Numbered from the stretch's first letter, positions 36,030 to 49,290 are shown. The stretch is 64,000 nt of DNA from Neckera pumila (GCA_963969595.1 OZ018410.1:36313413-36377412), one strand, 5' to 3'. The notes: a model not told the origin generated them from the letters alone. Made by a program: numbers and translations.

Positions 36030-36540
36030 CAAGTGGGGTGGTAGGAGGCTAAACCATTTAGTGTATTTATACAAGTGGGGTAGGAGGAGGCTGACCTAGG
36101 TGGGTTTGTAGATAGGATTAGTAAGAGCTCATTCAAATCAAAAGCAAGAATTGTGTTTTGAACTAGAATTTCAGACCTTATTTAGGTATAGAAGAATAAT
36201 TTTGTTTAGAAAACTTTGAACTAAAGTAATGTAGGAAATCAAGCTAGATTTAATCTCCAAAAATTTGTTTCAATTTTTTAGCCTCCAATCAAAAGTTATG
36301 GACAAAGTTCACATAGTAATTGGAAGGGACATTTTCAAACATCTTCTTTGAATTTTGTTTATAACTTTTGATTGGTCTTGAAATTTGAAACGGATTTTTA
36401 GAAATGAAATTTAGCTAGATTTAACAACTTTTCTTAGCTCAAAGTTTTTTTTATAAAAAATTATTATTTTGTGCAAAATTGAGGTTTGGAATTGCACTTC
36501 GAACACAATTACTTCGTTTTGACAATGAGTGGTCAAGCTC
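36030..36540. mobile_element. Fold-back element family G, copy 1 (diverged)
   Basis: Two inverted arms of about 180-200 bp flank a short centre near 36333. Each arm contains 'ccaatcaaaagttat.' next to the centre and 'gaattgtgtt' or its variant outside. The arms align with the much better preserved copy at 39539-40175. Only the left side keeps the outer 'ggggtggtaggaggct'. Arms have diverged considerably. Confidence 0.6.
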
Positions 36541-39022
36541 CCATCTTCAAATTATCCCATACCCTTTGAGGATTCATAATGAACAATGGATTTCATTATC
36601 AAAACAACCTTGCCACTCATCATTCTCACTAAATCTTCATGAAGTAATCCCTTAATTTTGCCATTAAATATTTCTTTGATGGGAGATTGTCAAATGATGG
36701 AATCACATTTAATTCAATGGATTTTCTAGATTTTTGGCAAACCATATTTACATTTATTTATAGGCCATTGTTTGGTCCTAGAATTAGTACAAAAATTCGG
36801 CAATTTTTTAGTTAATTTAAGTTGAATTTGCTATTTAAATACAATATTCCTATGGCCCTATGCCTTTTGTCTTGCAGTTGCCTACCCCCAGCTACAAATC
36901 TAAATTTGCACCGTTGCCCCCTATCTTGTAGATGCTTGCCAGTGGTTGCCCTTGGCTGTGGCTCTAAATTTGCACCTATTGCCCCCTTTAAACAGTGATC
37001 ATTGCCCATTCCAGCAGTCTTGTGAAAGTCAATGAGATTTAGCTACCCCTGTTGTCTCTCTTCCCTATTTTTCAAAAACCTAATTGTAATTTGTCCATTG
37101 CCTGTAAGTCGGATTTGAAAATAAATTATATCATTTGAAGCTCTTGAGACATCTAAACCTTTAAGGATTCCGTGGGGAATTCTTGGGACTTTAGGGGTTA
37201 ATGTGTAATTCAATAAAGAGATACTATTAATAAAAGAATTGCACTTTCTTTTCACTTAAATAAGTGTACAATCAAATAAGTAATCAACAAGCAGCTACGC
37301 TACGAGAGGTTTTGTCCCTATGGCAGGAGCTTGCTTTTGAGTAAGGTTGTGTTTAAACGTCCTCATTTCTAGTGTTTTTTTTTCATGCAAAGCTTCCTTT
37401 ATTTCAGAATGGAAAATAAATTGATTTTAATCTATTTAATGAAATTGAATAAAGAAAAATGAAAATTGTTGATTATTGTATAGTTCTTGTATTTTCAGGA
37501 GGGTGATTTGATAATTGGAATAAATTGGTTTATAATAACCAAGCCAACATGCTTCTATTACACCTCCTACTATACTATCTGTTTTTCTAGAGATGTTTGC
37601 CTATATGTGGTCTAATTGAGATCCCCATTTTGTAGTGCTATTGTTGAATTGCAATTTTAGTTCACATTTGTTCATCAAATTTAATTAAAAGGACTGGTTT
37701 TGGATGATAATATTGTTATTATTGTTTTCAAGTATATCAACATTAAAATCTCCTAATATAATAATAGTTGGGCAATGTGTTTGTGAGTTTCCTATGAATT
37801 TTTTCTAAAAATGGTGACACTGCACATGCATAGGCTTTATAAATACATATGACCTGAATTGCTTTCCATGTTGTAGAAGTTAAAGTAGCACTAATGTATT
37901 CAAAACCATTGCTTGTGAACAATTGTGCTAATCTAAAGGGTGTTTCACATTGTATCCCAAATTCCAACTTTCTAAGTCCTCGTTCAAGGCTAAATCCCAA
38001 CTTTCTTGGATTGTAGAAGGTGAATATAAAATAATAATTGTGGGATTCAAGACTCATAATGTGAAGGCCAAAATCCCAACTCTAAGTTCCAACTTGTCCC
38101 TTGTATAATAATATGTAGCCATAAAGTGTTCAAAAAATGGGTCAGAAAGCCAAAAAATTATTTTGGAGACACTTTTATCATCAAATCTACATTGGATAGA
38201 TTTAGAGAAAAATTCCATTCACTATAAAGCCTTATATTTTATTTTGCTCTTCACTTTATTGTCAAAAAAGCTGTTGAAATTTGGGGGTTGAGTTAGGTTC
38301 CATTTTGGCTAATCCCGGATTTGATCCTCCAAATTTTACTTCCTTGGTGCCAAAAACTTCCAAAAAGTTTTGGCTTGTCATATAGGTGTTTTGAAGTGAT
38401 GTGGGACTTGGGATGTACTATGAAACTCCCAATCTCAATTTCTAAGTCTCCACCAATCAGATTTTGAGAATTCAATGGAACTTAGAACATAATGCAAAAT
38501 GGCCCTAAGACCATGCTTTTTTCATATAACATCATCAAACCATGACCATCAAAAATAGAAATATGATTAACATTAAGGTAGATCAACCTATTACCACCCT
38601 GATTTGCAATTTGACTATCTTGGGGCTAATTCCATGAGAGACATATATTTTTCAGAGGTGTGCGCATGTTTCATGAATCAAACCCAAGTGAAATTATAAT
38701 TTTCTGATCAAAATTGTAATTTCTATGAATTTTTGAAGTGTTTTACTAAAGCGCCCATGACTAGGGTCATAAACGCCCTAATAATAACCCATAACCACCT
38801 TCTTATGTCCCTATAAGCATCTAGGTATTCACCAATCAGCTATTGCCACATTACCCTAAATGACAAAAATGCACTGATTTTGTCAGATTTCCAGATAGAA
38901 TTGGCTCACTTCTGGACAGATTTGGATGGTGGAATGGGTGGAAATGGGGCCAAAAACAGGGTGGCGGAAATGGGTTGGAGACGGAATTAGGCTGGTCTAC
39001 CTTACATTCAGTAGCCTTCCAT
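36541..39022. other. AT-rich intergenic DNA with an orphan TTAA-element end
   Basis: No gene. At 37188-37201 the string GGGACTTTAGGGGTTAA matches the right end of the TTAA elements, but no matching left end was found upstream. Confidence 0.45.
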
Positions 39023-39316
39023 TAGATGAGAAATTAGCCCTGTGGAGGGCTGCGTGTTCCCAACCTATGAGAACTTGGGAGAACTGCCGAATTCAGGGCC
39101 GTGGCAGCTTGCTGACATGGCCGAGCGACTGCCACGTCGGAAAAAAATAATTTTTTTTTTCTGTTTTTTTTATTATTTCAAGAATGAAATTTTTTTTTTT
39201 TTTTTTTGAATTTTTGAATTTTTTTTGTCGGGAACAGCCGTTCCCCGAAACTGCGGGGGGGACTAGCGTCGGGAACGGGCCCGAAACGGCCCTCCCAACC
39301 CCCCAAAATTCATCTA
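39023..39316. mobile_element. MITE family D, copy 3 (294 bp)
   Basis: The edges are TA-GATGAGAAATT and the inverse of TA-GATGAATTTTGG. Contains 'gctgacatggccgagcgact', 'gccacgtcgg', a long T tract and 'cgggcccgaaacggccctcc', the family landmarks. It is the least decayed copy. Confidence 0.78.
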
Positions 39317-39538
39317 ATGAGAGAGGTTGCCTTTTCCCTACCTGGAGTCCTCATCCACAAAATTCATCCTTAGATAATCAATGTAAGCTTGAGTACCAGA
39401 ATAGTGCTAAATATTATGATATGTTCTATTTTCTTTTGTTAACTTTAGTACTAGACATACAAATCAACAAATGTATCTAGAAAAAGATGTTGGCAAAGAA
39501 ACCAATGTGTATGCATTACAACAATTTGCAATCAATAA

Positions 39539-40175
39539 CATATTTTGTGTTTTCAAGTGAAAAAACAACTCTATATATACCCATGGGGTGGTAGGAGGTA
39601 GAACAACCCATGTAGGATAAATAAACTAGAATTTGTAGTTCTCAAGCACATAGTGAAGTCAAAAACAAATAAATGTGTTAAAAGTAGAATTTTAGACCTC
39701 ATTTATGCATAGTAAAATAACTTTAAAAAAAAAAAAATTGAACTAAAAAAAGTTGGTAAATGAAGACAAGTTTCACGTCTACAAATCCATTTTGAATTTT
39801 GAATCTCCAATCAAAAGTTATGGATAAATTTACAGAGGACTTTTTAAAATGTTAAAGAAAATGTTCATTCCAATCCCTCTCTCAAATTTGTTCATGACTT
39901 TTGATTGGAGATTCAATATGCCAAACGGATTTTTGGAAGTGAAACTTATCTTCATTTACCAACTTTTTTTAGTTCAAATTTTTTTGAAAAAAGTTATTTT
40001 ACTATGCATAAATGAGGTCTAAAATTCTACTTTTAACACATTTCTTTGTTTTTGACTTAACTGTGCTTGAGAACTACAAATTCTACTTTACTTTATCCCA
40101 CATGGTTTGTTCTACCTCCTACCACCCCATGGGTATGTGAAGAGCTTCTCTTGTCCCTTGAAAACACAAAATATG
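39539..40175. mobile_element. Long fold-back element family G, copy 2 (about 300-bp arms)
   Basis: Left arm 39539-39840 and right arm 39876-40175 are inverted copies, mostly identical by eye, separated by about 35 bp. Matching blocks include 'atattttgtgttttcaag', 'acccatggggtggtaggagg', 'agaatttgtagttctcaagc', 'agtagaattttagacctcat' and 'tgaatctccaatcaaaag'. A transcript would fold into a nearly perfect 300-bp stem. No coding frame. The mobilising system is unknown; flanking target duplication was not clear. Confidence 0.85.
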
Positions 40176-40402
40176 AATGACAATCACATCCAAGTGATGT
40201 AATTTAAGCATTGAGATAATTGATCTCTATAAATTGATTGCCATTTTGAATAAGTTTGCTATTTTATTTATAGTTTTATTCAAAGGCTAATTTCCCATTG
40301 ACCCCAATGTATAGCTGCAACCTTGTAATTGATCCAGGAACCCAGTTGAGTTTTGACAAATTTAGCCAAGTGTCCTTGTAGTTATTGATTGGGGGATGAA
40401 TG

Positions 40403-40441
40403 TACCACACCATTTCATCCCTTGGATGAAATGATGTGGTA
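40403..40441. repeat. Short perfect-type hairpin
   Basis: Arms TACCACACCATTTCATCC and its inverse, one mismatch, around a 3-nt loop. It resembles the larger palindrome at 27910-27976 in sequence, so it is a repeat family rather than chance. Confidence 0.75.
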
Positions 40442-40919
40442 TATTCCACATCACTCCGTTTGAGGAAGGCAGTACCAGTGATTGCTATTGAATGTTATGA
40501 AATTTTGATGTCTTAATGAATTTGTGTATTTCATTGCAAGGAGCCATTGCATTCTAGTTCCTAAAAGACAGAATGTGAGATGCTTGAAGATTATGGTCAC
40601 TTGAAATTTCTTGGACTGAATGTTTCTGTGAAGAATTTGTATTAGTCAGAGCTTGCATAATTACATGAGATTGTTTCATTTTTTTATAAAGGGGTGGATG
40701 GTTTCCAAGCTACAATTGGACAACTTTATTTGTATAAAATAAGTGTGGAATGGTAAGGTCCCTTGGTGGGTGACATAAACATTGTAAATTTAAGTAATCA
40801 ATATCATATGAAGTTTGTTTAGTGGAGCATGATCTGTTCAAAGTTTCAATTAATTTCATGTCTAAATGTTGCATGACTTTTGTCAATTGATAGCATTTTT
40901 ATGAGTTTTTCAAAAGTTA

Positions 40920-41060
40920 GGGCCATTTTATACCTAGAGGTCAAGCCAATTTGTTGTGTTAGAGGCCCAAAATCTTCACTTGTGATTGGACAAAAGGCTG
41001 AAATTGGTCTAAATCCGTTACACCTAGAGGCTGAGCCACTTTGGTGAAATGATTTTCTTT
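40920..41060. repeat. Interspersed repeat shared with 3025-3155
   Basis: Second copy of the 130-bp repeat, with 'cctagaggctgagccactttggt'-like text kept in short blocks. Fragments in reverse orientation also occur near 41225-41280 and 41405-41470, suggesting a larger decayed element. Confidence 0.5.
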
Positions 41061-41439
41061 TCTTCAAAAAGACATGATTTGATATGGCCTAAGCTCAATG
41101 AATTGGGTGCACTAAGAATGGAAGGTCATTTCTTGGCCTTAAGGGCCAATGTTAGGTTTCAATTTAAAAAACAAAGTTTTATAAAATATTATTTTTTTCA
41201 ACAATTAGATATGTTGAAATTTGTGCAATCGCCTCAAGGGAAATTGATTTGGACTCTAGGTGTAAAGCGGCACTAAAATTTTTGTAGGTTTTATTGAATC
41301 CGTCCAACTTCTTGGCCTCAACGTCTTTACATATGGGATAATTGACCTTGGTTATAATCTTATTCTAATGTGTAGTTGAAGATGGCCTTAAGCCTAAAAA
41401 GTGATGAAATTTTGTGCAAGCAGCCTCAAGGGGAATTGG

Positions 41440-41970
41440 CCTAGCTTCTAAGTGTAAAAAGCATCCTTCAAGTGCGAAAGCATTTAAACTATCATCTCAA
41501 TTTTGAAATATCCACCTATCTATTACAAGTGTTGTTTGTTTAAAGTCTCATTTCAAAATCAAATCTATATTGCCAAAAAACTTATTTTGAATATGTTTTA
41601 TTACTTTCAATCTTTTATATATGGCATTGAACATTTTGGCTCCTACAAAAGAAATCTCATCAATGACAAAGAGTCGCAATTGTTTATATTTGAATGTCAA
41701 TCCGTTTAATGTATTTGAGGGCAAAGTTGACATGTTTGGAACATTTAAAGATGAATGTATAGTAATTGCATCTACATTAAAAGCAATCTTTTTTGTATAT
41801 GCCATAATTAAAAAATTTATATATTTTAATCAGCACATAAATTGCTATTGTATACATATAACAAACCATAAATAATAGGCCTCCATTCTTTTTAAATCAT
41901 GTTCCAACTCTTCCAATTAATAATAAATGTATTTGAGTATTTGGATGTTATCTTTTTTCTCCACATGATA
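41440..41970 (-). pseudogene. Decayed Pif1-like helicase of Helitron type
   Basis: Minus-strand translation from 41805 to 41548 reads IAFNVDAITIHSSL and then RLFVIDEISFVG. These match the conserved 'AFNI.G.TIHS' and Walker B DEIS regions of Pif1-family helicases of plant Helitrons. Immediately downstream, after an in-frame TGA, DFKQTT stands where GDF.QLPPV is expected, followed by DRWIFQN. Upstream, near 41900-41925, LLLIGRVGT followed by a stop stands where the Walker A loop should be. Several stops and frame changes make it a pseudogene. Base composition matches the AT-rich desert. The rest of the protein could not be traced with confidence up to 44100. Confidence 0.65.
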
Positions 41971-44322
41971 TCATCAAAATCTAGCCATTGTTCATCATTT
42001 ATTTGTCAAATGTAGTTGCAAATCTCAAATTCCTCCTTTGTGTCACAGGGTACAATGTAGTTGGATGAAAATACCATCTATTATTTGCAAGCCTTGACAG
42101 AGGTGTTTTATTTTGCAATTTTATTTTAAAATCATTATTCAAATCCTATTGTTCAATGTTCAAAGTGCTTGTTATTGTAGAAAGAATCATCAAGAATCAT
42201 CAATTGTAGAAAGAATCATGTTCAAAAAATCATCAATATCATCATTCTATAAATTAGAAAGATGTGTAAGTAGATTTTGTATTCATCTACTCATTGTCTT
42301 TTATGATTTTGCAAGGCATTTCAAAATTGAAAATAGGATGAATTTTATCAATACCATTTTTATTTTGAAAATGTACTTCTTGCCGAGTAGAGTTTGAACT
42401 TGAGTTTGAACCAAATTGTGATTGCTCAAAATTGTTGAAAGGCAAAAATAATAGAATTTGCTTTCAAGATCAATTTTTGGGATCCTTGTATCTATTGTAA
42501 TTTACATATCAAATGATTTTTTTTCACTACATTTTACCAATTTTTCTTTATAAAAAGAGGCAAACATTGTTAAAGACAAATGAATGGTTAAAGATTTTTA
42601 CGTCTATCTAAGTATTTGTCTATAATTGGAGAACACATCAATCAATAGAATCATGTCCTAGTTGATTGAAAAAAAATTATAATTTTAAGACAAATGCGTG
42701 TTTATTATGTGGAGATGTATAAAACTATTAATAAATGTAAAAAGAGTGACTTGCATGATATAATGGCAAAGATAAGACTCTATATGCATCCAATTTATAG
42801 TTCCAACCATTTTTTTTGTTCAATGATGAAAATTCACCATGTTCAACAATGTGTAAATCTTTTTGAGGTATTGGTAAGTTTTGGGAAATGAATGTCATTT
42901 GCGTTTTAAGGTTTTTTCCTTTATATATAAATTTGATGTCTCTTTAGTTAGAAAGTAGTTACATTTGCATTAGTAAATTTACTAAAATTTGATCCAATTT
43001 TTTCTAATGTTGATATAGAATTGTTTTTCAAATATTTGTCAATATAAATTCTAATTCATCATTACAACAAAAATGTTTTTTGATGTAACTAATTTTTTAG
43101 ATTGACTATTATGTAAATTTGTTTGAGAGATTTGTTTTGAAGATTGAGGTAAAGCTTGAAGTTGACCAAGATCTATAATGGATTAAACATCAATACTTGA
43201 AATATTAGAATGGATTTGATTTGTATTTTATATGATTCTTATAGGTATAATGTTCAAATCCTTGAGCCAAATTCAAAGGACAAAGATGTGAGTGTTCACC
43301 ACCGCATTTAGGCTTTATGCATTTTGATATTTTGTTCTACACATAAATTGGTCCTTGCAAGTATATTGGTATTCCAAAAATTGCTCTAAAATCACCTCAC
43401 AAGTCTCTTCCCAATGTACATTCAGATATTTTTTGGACATATTTGTATTCATTCACACTCCACTATTGTGTAGATTACACAAGAAATTTGAATTCAATCC
43501 ATTACATAGATATAATTGTACTTTTGGTGTACATGAGATTAAATATTGCTTGAAGTATTCCATACTATTTTGTCATAATGCTATAGGTGGCAATGCATTT
43601 TGCAACAAATAACTTATGGAATCAAAAAAACAATTACCAAAAATATATACTAGTTGTTTTTGCTAATCAAACAAAGATTAGCTAATTGCAAAAGTTCTCT
43701 AGAAATAGAATTGTATCATTTTACAATGTAGAAATGATAATTGAAATACACAACAAATTTTGTTATGTATGTAGTATGAGAATGATTGAGAATTTAATGA
43801 AAATTGGAATCAATTTATGTCTTGAAAATAATGTTATAAAGATTGCAAATAACACATCTTAATTCTTAATGAAATTTAAGCAATGTTATGCTATGTATGA
43901 ATTGAAGTTCAACACTATATCATATTTACAAATATATAAGTATAAAATATTTGACCACAATGAAGATATTCACAACATACTAAAATTCAATGCAAACTAT
44001 GAAATCGAAGGGCATGCATTGTTGCTAAATATTGCAATTGATTGCAAAATAGTGACAATAAATTGTGAGATCAAGAGATTTGGAGATTGTAGGATTGGAA
44101 GATTGTGAAATTGAAGATTATAGATTGTAGACTGGGGAAATATTAATAAAAAATAAAACATAGATATTTTCAATTATATCATCTATATCAAATCAAATAC
44201 ATAATACAACAACAAATACTTTGATATATTGAAATTACAATCTAATTTGAAATGTATACTCCCAGCTATGAGTTGTACTATTGAAAAACATTAAATTTTA
44301 GAAAAACTTTAGTTTCATTTTG
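41971..44322. other. AT-rich DNA upstream of the helicase relic
   Basis: No supportable gene. It may contain further decayed parts of the same Helitron, but no other motif was certain. Around 44050-44135 short 'gattg' and 'gagat' repeats occur. Confidence 0.4.
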
Positions 44323-45325
44323 TACTCCCTCAGTTCCAAAATGATCTTCCTATTAGACAAAATGTTTTGGATTCAGCTTAAAAATAAGAATTTTTCAAAA
44401 AAGAATGAGTTGTAAGTAGAGTTCAATGCACTCTTATTGTTCTAGAAATTTTAATTTTGGATTACTTATCAAAATATAGTTGTGAAGCAGTGAAGAGTGG
44501 CATTTTGTGGCTACTTTGTAGGAGCAATACTAGCAAATCATTTTGTGAATTCCATAGTGTCTTTGTCTTGTGCCTTTCTACGCCTTTAAGTTCACTAAAG
44601 GCAAAATCAAACACAATTGTATAGTATAGTAACAGGGCCTATGTATGGCACGATTATCAATAAGTCAACCCTAAACAATCCCAGACTTTTAAGCAAAGCA
44701 AACTAGAGTAGTTACTTTGCATTTGCACACTCCAAACTATTGATTCAATTGTAAACTACAAGGCATAATGGCTATAGGGCATCTATAGTTGGGTGATTGT
44801 AAGAATGACCAACTGTTTTTTATAGTGTTTTCTACAATATTTAATTTTTTTGGGAGAACTATATAATTAGAATTTTTTTTTTAAAAGTGCAAAAAATATG
44901 TCTAGTATATACATCTTTAAAAATAAGGTACCCTAAGAAAAAAAAGCATAGAAAAATTCTTTAGGTAGGAGAACTGTCTAAAAAAGTGCAAAATCTCATG
45001 AAAATAGGTACTTTCACATGTTAATTTATAAAAAAATAGGAAAAGCAATTTTAAACAAAACTAAAAATTGTTCATTTGGGAGACCTTTATGGTGAAGAGA
45101 TTTCACCAAAAGAATGATCTTAAAACCATCTTCAATGTTCAAAAATGTGCATGCAAGGAAGCCTTGTTAGCACGCATGTGGAGGACATAAAATAAAATAT
45201 TTTTAACTCCTAAAGGACCAAATGGTATTTTTTGGCAACATAGCAACTTTTGGCAACTCAATACAAACAGAAACTTCATTGTTTTTCTTTAAAAATTTCA
45301 CACAACATGTGCCCAAGGAGTAGCT

Positions 45326-45970
45326 TTAACCCCTAAATGCCCAAGGCTTGTTTTGGACTTCCTGGAATTTGTTCTAAATTGAACAAAATGCCAACATTTT
45401 AATAAGTTGTATCAATTTTTTTTGAACTGTAACCTTATAAATTCAAATTGGACATGTTAGAGATCTCATAGGAAAAAAAACACAACAATATCACTTATGG
45501 AGTGAAAGATTATATTGTTTGACCATGAGGGTGCTAAAACTGCAAAAATCTTTCAAGCTTTTTTACACAATTCAAGTCTAAAAAGTTGGTGACCAAAAAA
45601 ATATGAGGTTAAAGGGCCTAACTTGTATAACCCTGATCAATTTATAGTTTTTTAAAATCTACTCTACAATTTTTTTTAAATGAATTTTGAATGTGATTTT
45701 TTCTCCAAGATCTAGTGTATTTGAGACTCATTTCCAAGAGCTCTCAATACTACGAGAAGTCAAGATTGCAATGGGTACCCTTGTACAAAAATTTGAATAG
45801 AAAAATCACTATCATTTATTTTCAAGATCGGATTTTTGATGCTAAAATTAGACTTCAAGATGAACTTTCTAAAAATAACAACTATTAAAAATAGCAACTT
45901 CATTAGGTTTTATTCAACTTCAAAGTTTTGCAAACACCAGATTTGGGTGCCTTGGGCATTTAGGGGTTAA
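45326..45970 (+). mobile_element. TTAA-flanked element B with perfect 18-bp inverted ends (645 bp)
   Basis: TTAA-CCCCTAAATGCCCAAGGC at the left and its exact inverse next to TTAA at the right. The pre-insertion site is known from A2, which has a single TTAA there, so the TTAA duplication is directly demonstrated. Non-coding. A partial relative is at 58030-58213. Confidence 0.85.
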
Positions 45971-46110
45971 GGCCTAACAATTTTCAAGACTTTTGACTAC
46001 TTGGTTAAAAGTTACTGGATGATATGTCATTTCAATAATTGGCGGGCAACTCAAAAAGTTTCTGAAAAATCACCTTTAAAGAAAATAAATATTTGAAACT
46101 ATTTTTATAG

Positions 46111-46221
<111 letters not shown>

Positions 46222-47388
46222 GCTTTGAATTATTCCATTTTGATTTATGAGATGAAAATCATGAGGTGTTCTAGTTTGCAGGCAGTTATGGATTCTCTAC
46301 TCTAAAATAAACCTTCAAGTGCTTTATTTAGCTCAATTTTTAATATCTTTTGAAAAAAATAAAAGTATAGGATGTAGATTGTTTATTACAACATTATCAT
46401 TGTTGGAATTGATATCTTTCGCTTCCATAATGAAATTCTTAACAATTTTGTATTTTGAATCGTTATCTACATCTTCTTACTTACGATTTTTTTCTTGTAT
46501 ATTGTACAATTCCTAATGATCTAAATTTTTTCAAGCATGTAGCCAAATTTCTTTGAAGAATGAATCTAATGAGTAACCACCATTTTGGACATTTTTTCAT
46601 TTAATTGTGATCTTGTGAAGTGTAGCTACCCGATTTTTGCAAGGCCAAACAAAGTTTTTTTGTCAATTCAAATGCTAATATCTTGCAATCTACAAGGTGG
46701 AAAATTTTGAATTTTTTTCTATATATTCTCAAAGAAGTTAACTACAAGATCCTATGGTTATATGTGTCCAAAAATGTATTTTTTTTTCTAAAATTTGGTG
46801 CTTGTACTAGAAATGGTAGTTTGGAGTGTTTTTGATGAAAACATAGTCTCTGACCTGTAGGGGTTAATTTTCCTTTGATAGAAACATGACTTCCTACTAT
46901 AGAAATAGACTACAAAAGTTTAAGCTTGAGATTAGTTAATTTTGGATGTTCTCTAGTACTAAACCGTAAAGTGTGACAAATTAGCTAAATTTAAATTTAA
47001 ATATAAATTGATTTTTGGATTTTTTGGAAAAATAAGGGATCTAAATACTATCAATTATCTGTCTTCTATAAAAGTTTCAAATTAATTGAGTTTGTGCTTC
47101 AAAAGTTATTGCATATGACAACTTTATCACTTCAAGAGTGACACTGTGACACAAAATAGTACCGGTCATTCTCGCAATCACCTAGCTGAACCTAAATTTA
47201 ATGTATATACAAAAATTAAGTGACTTCACAATGGCTACAAGAAAATTCTTCAAAGTCATTGTACGAGAATCTCACTACCCTTGACATTCTAAAAAAGTGG
47301 GGGCCATTCTTCCACGTCATATTAGGAAGATCATTTTTGGACACAAAATTAAGTTCAATAGGAAGATCATTTTGGATTGGAGGGTGTA

Positions 47389-48309
47389 TTACTTTTATTT
47401 TATATTAGTTTTATTTTAAAATATGTACTTCTCTTCAAAATACACAATATTAATAAAGAAACCATAATGATAGTCTTGTAGAGAGAGTTAAAATACTTAG
47501 CTCTTTTTCAACAACTTTAATCAAGATACTTTTTTGGAAAAAGCTTGTATTCTGTTGAAGAATTGTCAATCTCTAAAAACAATGAATGTGTGGGTTTGTT
47601 GTCACAAGGAATAACCAATTTTAACTATTTTGGTACAAAGTCCATATATTCTATGATAAAGGATTGCTAAGAATTTGGATAAAATGTTACTTCAAATTTT
47701 GGTTTGAACTATGTTCTTCAAAACCAATAAGAAATGGATACCAAAAACTTTCCGCAATTGCATTCAAAGTCTTCACTTGCTTTTGACCAGAAGATGAAAA
47801 AAATTGTAATTCGTTTGAACCAACAATTGCTTGAATCCATTTGCATTCAATAGTGAAGAAAGCTAGTTTGTTTTCTCAAGTGATAGCTGCTTGACAAAGG
47901 GCAATGCTTATAAATGTACAATACAAACCTTTTGGAATTGAGGAGCTATATATTGGTCTTGAAATTGTAAGAATCCCAACAACCTAATAGTATCACAACG
48001 TTTCATATTGTAAGATTGTATGAAAATAATTCATTTGGACAAATTTATTAATATTTCATTTTTCACGTACTAATGGGAACATTTTGAATTTTGATTATAA
48101 AAATATCTTGCAAAGATCACTTTAAACCTTAAAGTCCCAAGGCCATTTTTTTTTGGCAAAAACCACTCAAACTATCCTTTTCAATGAAAGCAACCAAAAT
48201 TTTAAGCATCTTTTTGGAATATCCAACCACAAGATCTTGCACTAGACTAATATGAATGTCTAGAAGAAATATAAAAACTTTGACTATATGGGTCATAAGA
48301 TATAAGTGT
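47389..48309. other. AT-rich DNA with a partial TTAA-element relic
   Basis: No gene. From 48123 ('tttaaaccttaaagtcccaa') to 48309 there is a decayed fragment related to inverse family A, cut off by the element starting at 48310. Confidence 0.45.
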
Positions 48310-48910
48310 TTAACCCCTAAGGGACCATGAGTGTAGATTTTGAACAATGAATGAATGAAAACATATCCTAAATTCACCAAAATGCATTTTTTCATCCATC
48401 AATTTTGTTTGAAGATTCTTATATTAGTTCTTGAACATTTGTACAATTTAGATTATGAAGATTTTGCTTTGCAAATATTCTATAATTCAAAAGGTATTGG
48501 AAGGACTAGCCTCAAAAAGTAACTTTTCCAGTTCAAAAAATGACCCTTCAAAAATGACTTGAATAAAAAAATCAAATAAAAATCTTCAAAAATTACTGTA
48601 ATTAGAATTCAATATTTCAAACTTAGAAGGAAAAAAATCTCTTAAAAATCACAAATATTCAATCTACAATTGATTTTAGAAGGAATTTCCAATTTCTGGC
48701 TTCAAATTTTATTGAAAAATATTGGTATGTATTTTTGTTGATCTAATCGTATGGATGTGGTCTATAATAGCATTTTACAACTATTGTAGACCACTCCTTT
48801 TTTCCTTCTAATTTGAAAGTCATCATTAAAACATTCTTCTAAGTTGTCTTTTATAATAGATCTTCACAATTTTGGAAATCTGGACACCTTTCCGGTCCTT
48901 TAGGGGTTAA
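48310..48910 (+). mobile_element. TTAA-flanked family C, copy 1 (601 bp)
   Basis: The edges are TTAA-CCCCTAAGGGACCATGA and the inverse of TTAA-CCCCTAAAGGACCGG. It aligns over most of its length with 62016-62824. Non-coding. Confidence 0.72.
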
Positions 48911-49066
48911 TTAGAAGGAAGAAGTTTGTTGTGCAATTGTAAAACTGTTGATTGGCTAGGTGGATTTGTAAACGCTCATAGTCAATAATATGTATCAGTA
49001 GAGTGCTACGTAGAAATTCACTGATTGTAAGTGCTACATCAATGGAGATTCAAAGTAATTTTAGTA

Positions 49067-49290
49067 GGGAAGGCAACCCATTCCCGATCGACGACCCATT
49101 TCCGATCACTTCAAGAATTACAGGCATGCAAGAGGACGGTTTCTTTAGTGGAAAATTTTCTTGTGTGCAGCAATAGTATTTGGACCCTTCCTAGAGTTTT
49201 CAGATATTTTGGTATCAAAACAAAATTGTTATGAATTAATGAGTTTGAGATTTTGTAATTTCTTAAGTGATCGGAAATGGGTTGCCTCCC
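49067..49290. mobile_element. Short inverted-repeat element with GGGAGGCAACCC ends
   Basis: Left GGGAAGGCAACCCATTCCCG, then a second internal block AACCCATTTCCGATCACTTC; right end is the inverse of GGGAGGCAACCCATTTCCGA. The terminal repeat is duplicated inside the left arm. It may be a Harbinger-like MITE, but target duplication is unclear. Confidence 0.5.
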
